64,000 nt of DNA from Cyclaneusma minus (lineage: Eukaryota; Ascomycota; Leotiomycetes; Marthamycetales; Marthamycetaceae), in NCBI GenBank assembly GCA_037179335.1, contig JAKZHN010000044.1, positions 124,001 to 188,000 of the forward strand. The letters run 5' to 3'. The number at the start of each line of letters is the position of its first letter. Positions within the stretch are counted from its first letter, which is position 1. Made by a program: the position numbers and the translations under genes. Under the pieces are notes generated by a model. The model did no database searches. It saw only the letters and a program-made list of their open reading frames with translations, and was not told the origin of the DNA. This document shows positions 14,074 to 25,640 of the stretch, piece after piece.

Positions 14074-16860
14074 TAAATATAGCAATAAAATTATAAAAAT
14101 TATAAAAATTATTGGATATTTTAATCCAGCCAATATTATTAAAAATTATATATAATATAAATATAATTTTATAGCGCTAAAAAATTGTACCAATGTTTTT
14201 TTTAAATCTATTAATGAATTTCCTATTTTTATTAAACTCTATTAAAATTAAAATTATTTAAAATTATTTAATTAATATACTATACTTTATTATTTTAATA
14301 ATTAAAGCATTATTTGAAAATTATTAAAATTAAATAAACGATTTTAATTAAAAAAACCTTTAAATTAATTATAAATTTGAAAATCGAATTATTAAGCATT
14401 AAGCTAATTCCTCTAATTTAAATATTTAATTCAAAATTTAATATCCATAGTTATTTTCTTAAATTCAAAGCTTAATATATAGCTTATAAAAAATTTTATC
14501 CGATTAATAATAAAAACAAATATTTGGCTATTTTTGCTATATGCTATTTTATTGGTTCCTGTTCGGGGAATAAAATTACGTGCATATAGGTATTCCGGTA
14601 TATTATTAATTATAATTAAGGAAGGAAATGGGTGGCGCTAGCGCGTGGGAATAAAGGCATTCCCAGCCTTGGCGCTAACGCCTTCGTAGCCCCTGGCGCT
14701 GACCGGTGCACGGGCTATTGAGCGGTCCGTGCCCCAGTTGAGTGCCTAAGGCTGAACATGCTAGGGAATTAATATATTTTCAAGCCTTTTTAATTATAAT
14801 AGTTTATTTTAATTGGGAATCTTTTTATATAAATGCTATTAACGTTTATATAAACGTCAGATTTAAAAAAATACTATATATTTATAAACCCAATAGCTAT
14901 AAAAATTAAAACGGTTTAGATTTTTTTTTTAAATTATATAGAGTTTTTATAATTTACCTATTTCTGCTTTTTTATAAAATAAAAAATAAAAAATTATTGC
15001 TTATAATTTTAAATAGCCTTTTAAATAGCCCTGTATTTTTATTATAAAAAATTTAATAGTATTTTTCTATATAAATAATATAATTATTATATATACTTTT
15101 TACTATTAAAATTTTATAAAGCATTTTAAAAATTATTTATATTTTAAATATAAAATAAAAATCTCTTTAAAAAAATCCAAATTTATAAATTGCCGCATTA
15201 TTTAAAATAAAGCTTAAAAAAAACTTCGGCTAAGCCAAAAAGCTTATATTTTCCAATTAATAAAAAATTATAATATTAATTTAAATAAACAATTGCTTAA
15301 AATACCGCTATTAATTAATTTAATGCTTATTTTTAATCCCGGTAAATCCAATAAAAAATTATATAAAAAATATCTGGATTTAATAAATAAAATTAGCTGA
15401 TTAAGCAATACCATTAAAAAGGATATATTCCGCTTTTATTTATAATTATTTAAATTTAATGCCAATTTTTCCCAAAATTATTAGAAAATTACTATTTATT
15501 ATTTAAAATATTTAATTAAAATAATTTACTATGCATTGTATTTTAAATTAAAATACTATATTTAGCTAAATTAAAAAAATATAAATTTGTCAATATCCGC
15601 TAATATTAATTTTGCCAATAAAGAAAATAAAAAAAAACTTTTGAAAATTTATAATAAAGCTTTTTAATAATATAATTAATTAAAAATTTAGCAAATAAAA
15701 AATTATTATTATTTTAAATACCAAAACCAAATTATTAGTCCTATCGCTGCAAAAAAACTAATTGCTTGGAAATTTTGTTTTGCCTAAATAAACGTTAAAT
15801 TTAATAATACACCAATTTTCTATTGCAATAATATTTAGATTTTATATTTTTTAATTTTAAAAACGCCCAAATTAATTATTTAGCTGCATTATATTAATAT
15901 TTACTAATATTGGGCTAGAAAAATTATTTGATTAGGCCAAATTAAAATTAAATAATTATTTACGGCTAAAATGCCAATTAATAATATAATTAAAAAAAAT
16001 CTAAATAGCGTTACACCAATTTTATATACCAGCTAGGCTTTAAAAATATTAAAAACCGCTTGATATAATGGGCGAAATATAAAGCTTGGAAATTATAAAA
16101 TTATAGAATTTCTATTATAATTTTACAATTTCCATTATTGCCTTTCTATTTTTTTTATTTCTTTAATTTTCCTAATTATATTTTTTATTTAGAATTTTTT
16201 TTCTTGCAATTTGTAATTTTATATTAACCAATAATTTAAAAATATTATCAGGCTTTAAAATTATTATTAACTTTTATTCAATTTATTTTCTAATAAATTT
16301 ATTAAATGTAATTGAATTTTCCTTATTATTTAATATTATTTTAAAAAAAACCATATTAATATTTAAATTTTAATAAATTATTTTCTTATTTTCTCAATTA
16401 TTAATTAAATATATTGGCTATAAAAAACTTTATTTTATTTTTATATTAATTATTTATTATAATAATTTTTCTTTAAGATTTTATTATTTATATATTTTAA
16501 TTGCTATTCGCTATTTTAAACTGGCTATAAAATCTTGGAAATCAATTTTAAATTTTTATATTATAGCAAATGGTAAAAAACACTCGGCTAGATTTTTTTT
16601 ATTTCCTAATTATTTTTTAAAGCAGTTTTTTTAAAATTCAAATTCTTTTATCCGAAAAGCCTAAGGGGATATATTGCAAAATGCCTGGCTTTTAATAGGA
16701 ACGGGTAGTTAAAAAGTGTAAATAATTATTAAAATAAGCGTTTAGCGCTAATTTTAGCATTTGGTCAGCTTTATTTTACTCGGATATAATTGTTTTAAAA
16801 GCTATTTATATAGGCTAAAAGGGTGTAAAATATATAGCGCTGTACCCAGCATTAAATTTA
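14074..16860. other. AT-rich RIP-degraded sequence, element not identified
   Basis: C-over-G strand bias returns to that of the left flank after the copia element, which fits the copia having inserted into older repeats. No frame can be read as a known protein. A GC-rich island at 14,615-14,770 interrupts it. Composition changes to ordinary genic sequence within about 50 bp near 16,860. Confidence 0.6.
14615..14770. repeat. GC-rich palindromic island inside the AT isochore
   Basis: About 150 bp escape the AT bias. Self-complementary words are frequent: gcgctagcgc at 14637, ggcgctaacgcc, and a hairpin of gcacgg and ccgtgc around gctattgagcggt. The segment may be a short non-autonomous element or an insertion too short or too recent to be mutated by RIP. 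A partly similar word order (ttagcgcca, then agcctttat) appears at about 895-945, so a small repeat family is possible. Confidence 0.4.
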
Positions 16861-17123
16861 GCTACCCAAACCAATTCTACTCTATTTCCTGCCTCTCTAC
16901 AGCTCAATAGAAGTGCAGCGATAAGCGATTGCTGAGGGGCTCACTTTGCAGCTTCACGGTCCCATTGGTGCACCGGAAATATCCTTACACTTACTAGACA
17001 AGCCTCAAGTACAAGCTGACGGGATAAGAAAAAGAAAGTACTAGATTCTAGTAACAAAGCTAAGGCCCTCGACGACTCCACTTCCGTCTGGCGTCTATTT
17101 AGGCAGCACTATTCCCTTCAACA

Positions 17124-18372
17124 ATGCGCTCAGCTGTCCGTCGTGGTCTAACGTCTCCCTCAAAACACCTTCACACCCCTCCGCCGCTTCTTCAAGCTCA
17201 AGTAACCCAGAGACCTCAGTTGAACAAGACAACATCTGACTCAACTTCTACCAAGCCGCAAACTCCGCTTCTTCCGAAGCACCACTCGAAAGCATACACA
17301 ATGCAAGCCCAACACGGTCATTCGGCAGCCTGCTGCAACATTCCTCCGGTCCAGTCCAAAGGCTACACTGGCAAGGGCAAATGGGAGCAAATTGGCGGTT
17401 TCAACACCTGTTCGTCCTCCCTCATCCTGCCCGCACTGTTTCCCATAGTTCTCAATACATTCTCCATTACCCAGAACGTCCGCCAACTAACTCCATCTCA
17501 GACGTAACCGGCTCCCCCAACGCCAGCAAAGCCATCCTCTTCATCTTCGATATCTTCGGCAAAGACTTTCCCCAAACCATCCAAGGTGCCGACATTCTCG
17601 CAACGTCGGACGAGAAGAATGACTACCAAGTCTTCATGCCCGACTTATTCCACGGCAACGGTGCCGACATCTCCTGGTACCCACCTGACAACAAGGAAAA
17701 GGAAGAGAAGCTGGGAAACTTCTTCAAGACCACTGCTGCACCCCCAACCACTGTTTCGAAGATTCCTGGTCTTGTGGATGAGATTGAGAAGGCCCATAGC
17801 AACATTAAAACATGGGGAATTGTTGGCGTAAGTATTCCACATACATTTTGGATATTCCCACCTTCACTATGATAGGGGAAATTGCTAACAAGGACGTTAG
17901 TTCTGCTGGGGCTCGAAAATCGTTTCGATCTTGGTTTCGTCGCCTATCAACCGCTTCAAGGTGGCTGCTGAGTGCCATCCTGCGATGGTCGATCCGTTCG
18001 AGGCTGAGAAGATTACCATTCCTCTTTGCATGCTGGCTAGCAAAGACGAGCCTGCCGAAGATGTTGCCAAGTTTGAAAAGGCTCTAAAGGGTCCCAAGCA
18101 TGTGGAGACCTTCAGTGACCAGATCCACGGCTGGATGGTATGTTTCTCTCCCATAGTTCTGCATACCGTTTTTTGTCCTCGATTATCGTCCCAGTCTGGT
18201 CCAATTCGTTCAACAGAATTCCCTGAGTGGGAAAGAGCTATCAGAAGGGAAAGGAAAGGCTGACGCAAAACTTGAACAGGCGGCCAGAGCTGATCTCGAA
18301 AATCCCCGAGTCAAGGAGGAGTATGAGCGCGGATACAAGACTCTCATCCACTTCTTTGCTCAGTACTTGTGA
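17124..18372 (+). CDS. dienelactone hydrolase family protein
   Basis: This is an alpha/beta hydrolase that opens lactone rings or similar esters in the cytosol or mitochondria. Exons by frame and consensus are 17124-17409, 17502-17827, 17901-18137 and 18280-18372, giving 313 residues. The triad is visible: nucleophile Cys in FCWGSK (residue 206, at the start of exon 3), Asp in SKDEPAED (253) and His in QIHGWM (280). The family phrases LFIFDIFG and PQTIQGADILA are present, and the C-terminus reads VKEEYERGYKTLIHFFAQYL. A second in-frame ATG at 17301 gives 254 residues, the usual family length. The extra 59 residues are Arg/Ser/Lys-rich with almost no acidic residues, like a mitochondrial presequence, so either start is possible. 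The gene begins only about 260 bp from the edge of the AT-rich block, yet is itself undamaged. Confidence 0.85.
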
Positions 18373-20395
18373 GTATGAAACATTCTCTATCCATCGAGGC
18401 GGGCAAGACAAGCTCTCGATGGTGGCTCATCCAAGCACAGGTCAAGTCCCAGAAGTAAGATCTAGAAATGGGCCTAAAGAGAGGAAAACTCCGCAAGGAG
18501 GGGAGGGGCTAGTTCATATATCGAATGATTTGAATCCTATATTTCTTCCCCCTCGGAGAACCAGAGTATGTGAATCACATGGCTCGACACTGTGCAGGTC
18601 CCTCTTTGAAATCTTTCTAGAGGAATCTTCGGATGCCTCGCATGTGCTCGTATCGTACCTCAGTCTCTATTGACAAGTCTCTGGTGGCCGACAAAAGTAA
18701 AACCACCTTACTTACAGTTAGGCGGGAAGCTCTGAACCCCCCTTCCGTGATTAGGAGTACCCCCAGTGATTATGAGTCAACCAATATTCAACTAAACAAC
18801 TGTTTTACTGTAGTTGGGATGGAACCTAGCGTGGCGAGCATGCAGATAGACTGGCTAAGTACCTAGATTTATCGCGAAGGCGCTCCAGTAGACAGTGATG
18901 GCAAATGATTTTGAGGACCAACTAGACTTAGGTGGCGTTCGAGCAAGGTCTTGTATTCACGCGGAGTTCAGTGCATTCATCTGATAGACTATCGGTACTT
19001 TCATTTGAACAGTGAGCAAACAAATTGTGTCCACGCTGCAGCTTACTAGCTCGGGGTCCGGTCGGCCAATGAGAAAGACCTGAGGTTTGCGCGAAGCTCC
19101 CGTCACTAACAACAACCAGACATGATGGTGTAACCCACTCCTGATTTTGATGACAAGGAATAACTTCATCAGACAATGGTTCCGGAGCCGCTGCCAATAC
19201 GTAGAATGGTTCCGATCTGACCGACCCCCACGGTTTGATTTGGGTTCTGACCCGACCTGTTTGCTACTTGTATTGCTATCCTTGCTCCTGGCCTACTCAT
19301 CTCCCTATCTCATCCAGGTCGACCCTGTTGAAGGCAAGGCGGGTCGACATATGGGTGTTGCTTCAAGTGTCTTTGGTCCGAAAACATGGCTTTAAAGAGG
19401 TTTTCGCATGAACGGCTCCTGCCTGACTTATTTCCAGGTTCTTATTGTTGCAGAAGTTTCTCAGATCGTGGGCGGCCTTCTTCCCACCAAACTCCACTTA
19501 TAATCCACGTCACAAAAGAATCTGGTACACGACCATGGACTGAGGAGAACTGGCAAACCCGTCCATTCTCGCATAGGGTACATAAGCCTCAGATTGGCTC
19601 TTTTTCTTTTTCTTTTCATCAGAAATGGTGCTTGAAAGGAAAAGAAGGAACAAACAGTCGGAATTTTCTCAGACCCGTGGTGTGATGGGCCTCGTCCAGA
19701 GGCATGTTTAGCTATGGAGCGAGGTTGTGGAATATCCAACGTAGGAATATCATGAAGCTTTTCGCGGTTTGACGAAAGCTCACCCTAAGCATTGCGCTTT
19801 CAGCTTCATCTCAGCATCGATCAGTGGGGGATCAAACGAGCACATGGCACCCTAGTAAAAGCCACCTAGACTGTAAGGAGGGAATTCGAAACCCGCCCAG
19901 CCGTGACACAAGAACCTCGAGTGAGGTTCTGGGGGTGAAGTTCATGGGTGGAGGGAGTGGGGATTGTATTTCTTGACTTTTCGTGGAGCCAGGACCCAGA
20001 TGTCGACGGTAGCTGACAGAGAAGCCGAGGTTCGATTTACCAGAAGCCGATTACTGGCAAGCAGGCTCGTAAGCTGCTCGAATAAGAGATCGTTTGGCGT
20101 TCATGCGTTCCAAAACCTCCCGCAGTTGGGCTGCGGTCATCTTTCCAACGGACATCAACATGAAGCTCGAGGCTTGACTTGGCTTCGGTTCCCGACCGGC
20201 CAATGCTTTTTACTCCGTTTTCAAGCCGACGCCTTTCTCGTATTCCCAGACTGTTTCTGGTTTCTCTCTGAAAGCTAGATAAAAGCTGTTACCTGCCGGT
20301 TTGATGACTAGAATACAAGAAAAGTCACAAAAGACTACTATCAATTCTCTCATTATTTCAATCACCGCTTGAAAATATACTTACCTTCGAAAGCT
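18373..20395. other. intergenic, no gene seen
   Basis: About 2 kb of mixed composition. Only short overlapping open frames occur, none with recognisable domains or convincing splice structure. No tRNA or 5S signature was found. It includes the 3' UTR of the hydrolase and the promoter of the halogenase. Confidence 0.6.
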
Positions 20396-22428
20396 ATGTC
20401 TGTTCCAGCCGAAACCACTGTCTTGGTCATTGGTGGTGGCCCAGGCGGCTCGTATACGGCTGCAGCACTTGCGCGTGAGGGCATCGACACCGTCTTATTG
20501 GAGGCGGAGATTTTCCCCAGGTTCGTAATGAAGAGCTTGTTGTCATGACCCGCTTGCGCGTTTGAAATCCGGAAAAGCTGCTGCCGAGTGCTCTGTCTTT
20601 TCATATTTGAAACACTAAGTCTTTTGCGAACCGTCGTCATCTCACTAGCTGTTTGTATCGATACTAGCTATATGAAAGGCTGAAAGACTTGATTTACTAG
20701 ATACCATGTAGGCGAGTCCATGGTCCCATCGATACGCCATTTCCTCCGATTCATCGATCTCGAAACCACATTTCTCAACCACGGCTTCGTTGTGAAGGTC
20801 AGCTTCAGATCTTTACACTAACTTAAACCTATACTAAAATGCGCAATCACAGAAAGGTGCAGCTTTCAAGTTCAACAGCCAGCCCGATGCCTGTAAGTGG
20901 TTTGGTCGACTTCTCAAAATTACATCCGCTAATCAAAGTCACGAACAGACACCGACTTCATCGTAGAATCCGGCCCCGATGGCGCCGCTTGGAACGTCAT
21001 CCGCTCCGAATCCGACGATCTGATGTTCCGTCACGCCGGAAAATGCGGCGCCCAGATCTTCGACGGCGTCAAGGTGCAAAGCATTGAGTTTGCGCCCCTG
21101 GAAGGCAAAGATGCCTATCTGCAAGATACCAACTGCCCCGGAAAGCCGGTGTCAGCAACGTGGTCGAAGAAAGATGGTTCAAAAGGATCGATCAAATTCG
21201 ACTATGTGGTAGATGCCAGTGGAAGACAGGGAATCGTGAGCACCAAACACTTGAAGAGTCGCATTTACAACGAGGACTTGAACAATGTGGCTAGTTGGGC
21301 GTACTGGAAGGACGCTACTAGCTATGCTGTGGGGACTTATAAGGAAGGCCAGCCGTTCTTTGCGGCGCTGAATGATGGGAGTGGGTGGGCTTGGTTTATC
21401 CCGCTGCACAACGGGACTACGTCTGTGGGAGTCGTTATGGATAAGCAGGTTTCAACGGACAAGAAGAGAGCTGCGGATCTCAGTAGCCGGGGTTTCTACG
21501 TGCAGTCTGTCAAGAATTCTCCTGCTATTGCTGCTCTTCTGTCCGAGGCCGAGCTCGCTACAGATGTCAAGGTAATCGATTTCATCGCATCAGCATTCAG
21601 CAAGATATCAGAAAGCGGCGAAAGCTAACATGGTGAAACAGCATGCAGCGGATTGGTCTTACGATGCCACCACCTATTCCAGCCCCTATGTTCGCATTGT
21701 CGGAGATGCGGGTTGTTTCATCGACCCTTTCTTCTCCTCTGGAGTCCATCTGGCGCTTTCAGGAGCTCTCTCCGCCGCTTTGACAATCTGTGCTTCCATC
21801 CGTGGCGACTGCGACGAGAAGAGAGCCCTGGAATGGCATACGAATGGAGTCACGGAGCGCTATACTCGCTTCAAGCTTGTAGTTATGGGAGCTACCAAGC
21901 AGATCAGACTCCAGAACACACCAGTCCTGAACAAAGCCAACGAAGAAGGATTCGACCGAGCCTTTTCCATCATCAAACCCGGTAAGAAAACCAAAAAAAA
22001 AACGAATTTCCAGATATTGATGTGGACAGTGGCGTAGCTAATTCGCATACTTTCTAGTCATCCAAGGAATAGCAGATGTCGGCAAAGGCAACCAGGACGA
22101 CTACAACAAAGCCGTCGACTTCACATCCAGCACACTCCGTAACAACGGCAGTACCAGCATCAATGCCAAAAACGATTTAACGCTGGGTTCAGGCACCGTC
22201 GCCAAAGAGAAATTCGACTCCCTGAAACTGCTGCGAGATCCCTACGCCGATCTCTTCTCCACCGAGATCCACCACGACCTAGTAGCAAACCTGGAGACAG
22301 GAAGTCTAGGTCTCAAGAAGACCCATCAAGCTGCCCCAGGAGGCCAGATTGATCTGAAGGCCGGTCTGGATCTCACCGAAAAACCTGGGGTGGAGATGGA
22401 GGCACGTGAAGAGACGGTGGTAGCCTAG
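20396..22428 (+). CDS. flavin-dependent halogenase (fungal polyketide type)
   Basis: This FAD-dependent enzyme chlorinates phenolic polyketide-like substrates using reduced flavin, chloride and oxygen. Exons are 20396-20520, 20701-20797, 20853-20892, 20949-21571, 21642-21981 and 22058-22428 (531 residues). The N-terminal dinucleotide-binding motif reads VIGGGPGGSYTAAALAREG, followed by FPRYHVGESMVPS. The halogenase signature WxWxIP is intact as WAWFIP (from Trp234). VVDASGRQGIVST and RIVGDAGCFIDPFFSSGVH supply the second and third flavin-contact blocks. The overall pattern resembles the fungal halogenases of griseofulvin- and radicicol-type pathways. The WxWxIP motif argues against a simple aromatic monooxygenase. 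No polyketide synthase or other tailoring gene lies in the window, so the substrate cannot be inferred. The nearest neighbours are a dienelactone hydrolase and the RIP block. Confidence 0.88.
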
Positions 22429-23035
22429 GCAGGTAGAGTGGAGGGTCTTACAGCATGTCTAAAATTCCGAACGGTTCTCCAAGGAAGATGGCGAGGCAAC
22501 CGTTGTCTTTGTTTCAATTTGTTGTCTGATATATCTAGCTTATTTAACCCATCTAGGACCTAGGTAGATATGCGATAGGCAACTACGCATGGCACTCAAC
22601 TGTCAGTCGGTCTTCCATTGAATGGAGCCCCTCAAAAGCTGAAAATCACACTTTATTGCAGTGTACATACCGTATGTAATCCATTCCCCCATCACACCTG
22701 CCGTGAACCTGTGAAAGTAGCCACACATAGAGAACTTCTGCAAGACTCCCAATCATCACTAAAGCCCGTTGGAAGCTAGCTACACGGCTTTCCCGCCTGG
22801 CCAAGGAATCAACAACGACAGTTCCGAGCCGACGGGAAGCACTTAAGTGTCGGGGAAGCTGTACATTCGAGGAAACAGCCTGGCCAAGAGTACCCAAATC
22901 GAGGAGCGAGAAAATGCGTGAGACATCAAGATGTGAATTGTGCTAGTAAGGAGAAGGCTACTCTATCGCACAGAATGCTCAATGCGCCCGTGTATGCAAG
23001 CCCCCTTTTACCACCACTCATACCTAGCATCGTCT
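22429..23035. other. intergenic downstream of the halogenase
   Basis: This is 3' flanking sequence without a recognisable gene. It leads into the channel-like relic at 23,040-23,300. Confidence 0.55.
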
Positions 23036-23074
23036 AGTGAAAAGTCATGATCATAACGAGCCTGACACATTCTA

Positions 23075-23310
23075 CACATACGGATGGCTGTCTGATATCC
23101 ACAAAGCAGCAGGGACAAGAATAGCCTCCACAAAGAGAAAAGCGAAGTACCACCATTGCACTATTGCATGTCTTTTGGCCCTTGACTTGGCTCCGGCCAA
23201 TGTTGCCAAACGGAAAAGGATTCTGGGTACGAACAGGTTGAGGACTGAGATGGCGAAGGCCGGGAAAATGGATGCAACGTCCTCGTAACCGTGCTGCCCG
23301 AGTCGAGACG
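23075..23310 (-). pseudogene. relic fragment of a CSC1/TMEM63 (DUF221) cation channel
   Basis: Read on the - strand, this gives ASIFPAFAISVLNLFVPRIL, then RLATLAGAKSRAKRHAIVQW, then WYFAFLFVEAILVPAALW. This matches the transmembrane core of the fungal RSN1/CSC1 stress-gated channel family (pattern: ...P-lLR-LAk-eGap-R-...YFAFqv-qvFLV-TL). Only about 75 residues remain, with no start, no other domain and no flanking exons. A second, diverged copy of the same segment lies at 43,890-44,440 on the other strand, with long blocks of matching nucleotides. It is therefore a dispersed duplicated fragment, not an active gene. Confidence 0.6.
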
Positions 23311-23466
23311 AAGTCAATTCTTGGTATCGGGCAACGGAAAACCCGAAAAAAAGTTCGCAAGATTTGATCAAGTAGTTCATTCTGCATTCCACTACTTTGT
23401 AGCTTTGTAGCTATTCTCCAGGTGCAGGAACCGCAAAACCACCGATTAAAAACACGTTCAAGCAAT

Positions 23467-24699
23467 CTAACCTTGCTGACGACGTCTCTTTCCGACCTGG
23501 GCTGAGAAACCGGTTTTGATGGCCGTGACTGAACGACGCGAACCACAGCTGTTGCAGGTGATGAAGTAGAGACGGTTCTCTCCCTTGTTGAGTTCGGTGT
23601 CGGCAGAGCGGCAGGTCTTGCAAGTGACATATTCCACTGTTCGCACCATAAATGTCAGTACACTATCCAAGAATGCCTAGACAGGGGTTTCTGAAGGCTA
23701 AAGACTCACTGATGTATCTCCTCAAGACGTTTTCGATCTGCTTCTGCTGGAAACGACCCTTGATGACCAGTCGTCTGCTTCCATCAACGGAACCAGAGGT
23801 ACCCAACTCGGCAAACAGATAGCTGGTGACGTGCTCGTCGGTTCGCTTCATGCGCTTGCAAACGTCGGCGATGTTGGCGAAGATGGTCTTCTTGTTTCCT
23901 TCACGCAGACACTGGGGCGGGGGGATCTTGTAGCTCTTGCTGCCGCTGGAGGCGTGGTCGGGGTTCTTCTGCGCTAACAGAGCGAAAAAGCGGCCCAGCA
24001 GCATGTCGTAGCCGATGGTCTTGGTCTCGTCGTGTGCCCAGAGGCCAGTACCCTTGTCCATGTCACCAGCCTCAACCGGCGCCTCTTCGGTGTTCTCAGC
24101 CGCCTCGCCACCCTCTCCCTTTTCGAGCTCGAGAGCAGCCAGCTTGGCGGCAAAGTCGTCCTCGGAGCCTTCCTTGGGGACCTTCTTCTTCTTCTTCTTC
24201 TTCATGGACAGGTCCAGGGCGCCATCGTCGGCCTTCTTCTCGGAGTCGCCGTCCTCGGCATCGTCGGGCTTGGGGGTCTTGCTCTTCTTCTTCTTCTTCA
24301 TGCCCTTGAGCATGTTGGCCACATCATCGTTGTCCTCGGCGGGCTTTTCGTCACCTTCGCCACCATTAGCAGTGTCTTTTGTGATGAATTCGCTGAGAGC
24401 CTGAGATAGTGGCGGCGTACTGGGAGAATGCGACTGGGCTGTGTCGCGCGAATCATCGAGTCCAGCATCAGATTTGGTGACAGCGCCATTCTCGTCGACA
24501 ATGGTAGTGTCGTCGTCGAAGGCGACAGACTTGCGCGGCTTGAGGTTGGGCGATTCAGTGTCCTGTGGGTCAAAGAAGACATGATGTTAGATGTCTGAAT
24601 TGTAGGGCTAGCAAATACAAAGCAGATTCATCGTGGGAGATGTATGGTGAGTGGGGAAAGCATTGTGTTTGACCGCGTAAGCAGGCAACTTACCACCAT
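23467..24699 (-). CDS. translation initiation factor eIF2 subunit beta
   Basis: The beta subunit of the eIF2 ternary complex links eIF5 and eIF2B to tRNAi delivery in the cytoplasm. Exons run 24699-24694 (only Met-Val), 24562-23710 and 23639-23467, giving 343 residues. Lysine blocks of the N-terminal half are visible (MLKGMKKKKKSK and LDLSMKKKKKKK). The conserved core includes YDMLLGRFFALL, DVCKRMKRTDEHV, ELGTSGSVDGSRRLVIKGRF and QQKQIENVLRRYI. The C-terminal zinc ribbon has four cysteines (EYVTCKTCRS and ITCNSCGSRR) and ends in KRRRQQG. The second intron falls between YI and MEYVTC. The first intron (24563-24693) has a good GTAAGT donor, and the six-base first exon is set by continuity with the frame DTESPNLKPRK. 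Its promoter is shared with the divergent Mim2-like gene. Confidence 0.95.
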
Positions 24700-25213
24700 G
24701 ATGTCGGATATTGGATTGTTCTGTGGAAGGAGGAGATAGTGAACGGCTCTGGTGGGATCTTAGGCGAAGGAGATGTTTTCGTTGATTGTTGGAGGTGGAT
24801 CGTTCTGCGACCTGCGTCGTCTCTGCTTCAATCTTCAAAGTAGGTGAGTCAAAACTCCCGCGCGATTGCTGCCTCAGGCCAAACAGCCAATCAGAGCCAC
24901 GGGCGGCCATTTTGGCGTCATCACCCACTGAAGACCAAGACCACAGCGGGCCGCTCTCTGTCCGCCCACAGCACGACCGACGACTGAAGCTCTGGTTCTG
25001 CATCCCATGAACTCAAGCTCCAACCTCATCATCTGGTGCCACTCCATCTCGCTGCCTCCATCTTCTTTGCCATCATCGCCTCGCCCCAGAATCCTTCCAA
25101 TGTATCAGCATTGCCAGCGGTAGCGCTCCTCGCCCGCACATCTCACCCGCCCCAACACCCCGTGCCATTGACCTTCCACAACTCCTCCCAGCTCCCAAAC
25201 CCAAGCTACGAAG
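24700..25213. promoter_or_regulatory. shared divergent promoter region (eIF2-beta / Mim2-like)
   Basis: 514 bp separate the two divergent start codons. The part next to the + gene is pyrimidine-rich on the + strand, which is common in fungal promoters. No specific factor site can be claimed. Confidence 0.5.
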
Positions 25214-25640
25214 ATGTCGACCTCTGATTCCTACGTCTATCCGCCACGCCCCTCGTCCGCCTTGTCCTCAAATTCCTCCCTCGACTCTTTGCCCTCCTCC
25301 CTGACCAGCGACGAGCTAGACGATGCCGCGCAGCGGGAATGGGAAGCTTCCCTGCAGCAACTCGAACTCATCCTGACCATGGTCCTGGTGCCCTACCTGG
25401 GCAAATACTTTGGGCGAAAGTGTGCTTATTGGGGTATATCTCCCTGTTTCTCTACGCTTGCTACAAGCCAGATTCCCCATGCTTTTTGGATTTCTATACT
25501 ATCATAAGCATTTGGCTGATTTCATTGCGACAGGATGGGCCAAGTACATGGAATGGATGTATCCGCACGTCGAGGTCCGCATGACTAACAGCACTGCTTT
25601 TAAGGCCGCTGGAGCTGTGGAGGCTGCTGCCACTTTGTAA
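25214..25640 (+). CDS. Mim2-like mitochondrial outer-membrane import protein
   Basis: Two exons, 25214-25433 and 25534-25640, encode 108 residues. The N-terminal third is Ser-rich and disordered. It is followed by an acidic/amphipathic stretch (SDELDDAAQREWEASLQQLE), one membrane segment (LILTMVLVPYLGKYFG) and the basic turn RKCAYWGWAKYMEW. This architecture (EW-SLQQLE-VLxPyLGK-lGR-AYWGWa) fits my memory of fungal Mim2, a partner of Mim1 in inserting helical proteins into the mitochondrial outer membrane. The intron has a GTATAT donor and a GACAG acceptor. The assignment rests on pattern memory, so a different small outer-membrane protein remains possible. Confidence 0.65.

Noticed and set aside
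20020..20060. tRNA-like B-box word (ggttcgattta)
   Set aside because: There is no A box, acceptor stem or cloverleaf around it.
24015..24409. Long + strand frames opposite eIF2-beta
   Set aside because: Poly-Ser/poly-Phe/poly-Leu peptides arise from reading the lysine codon runs of eIF2-beta in reverse.
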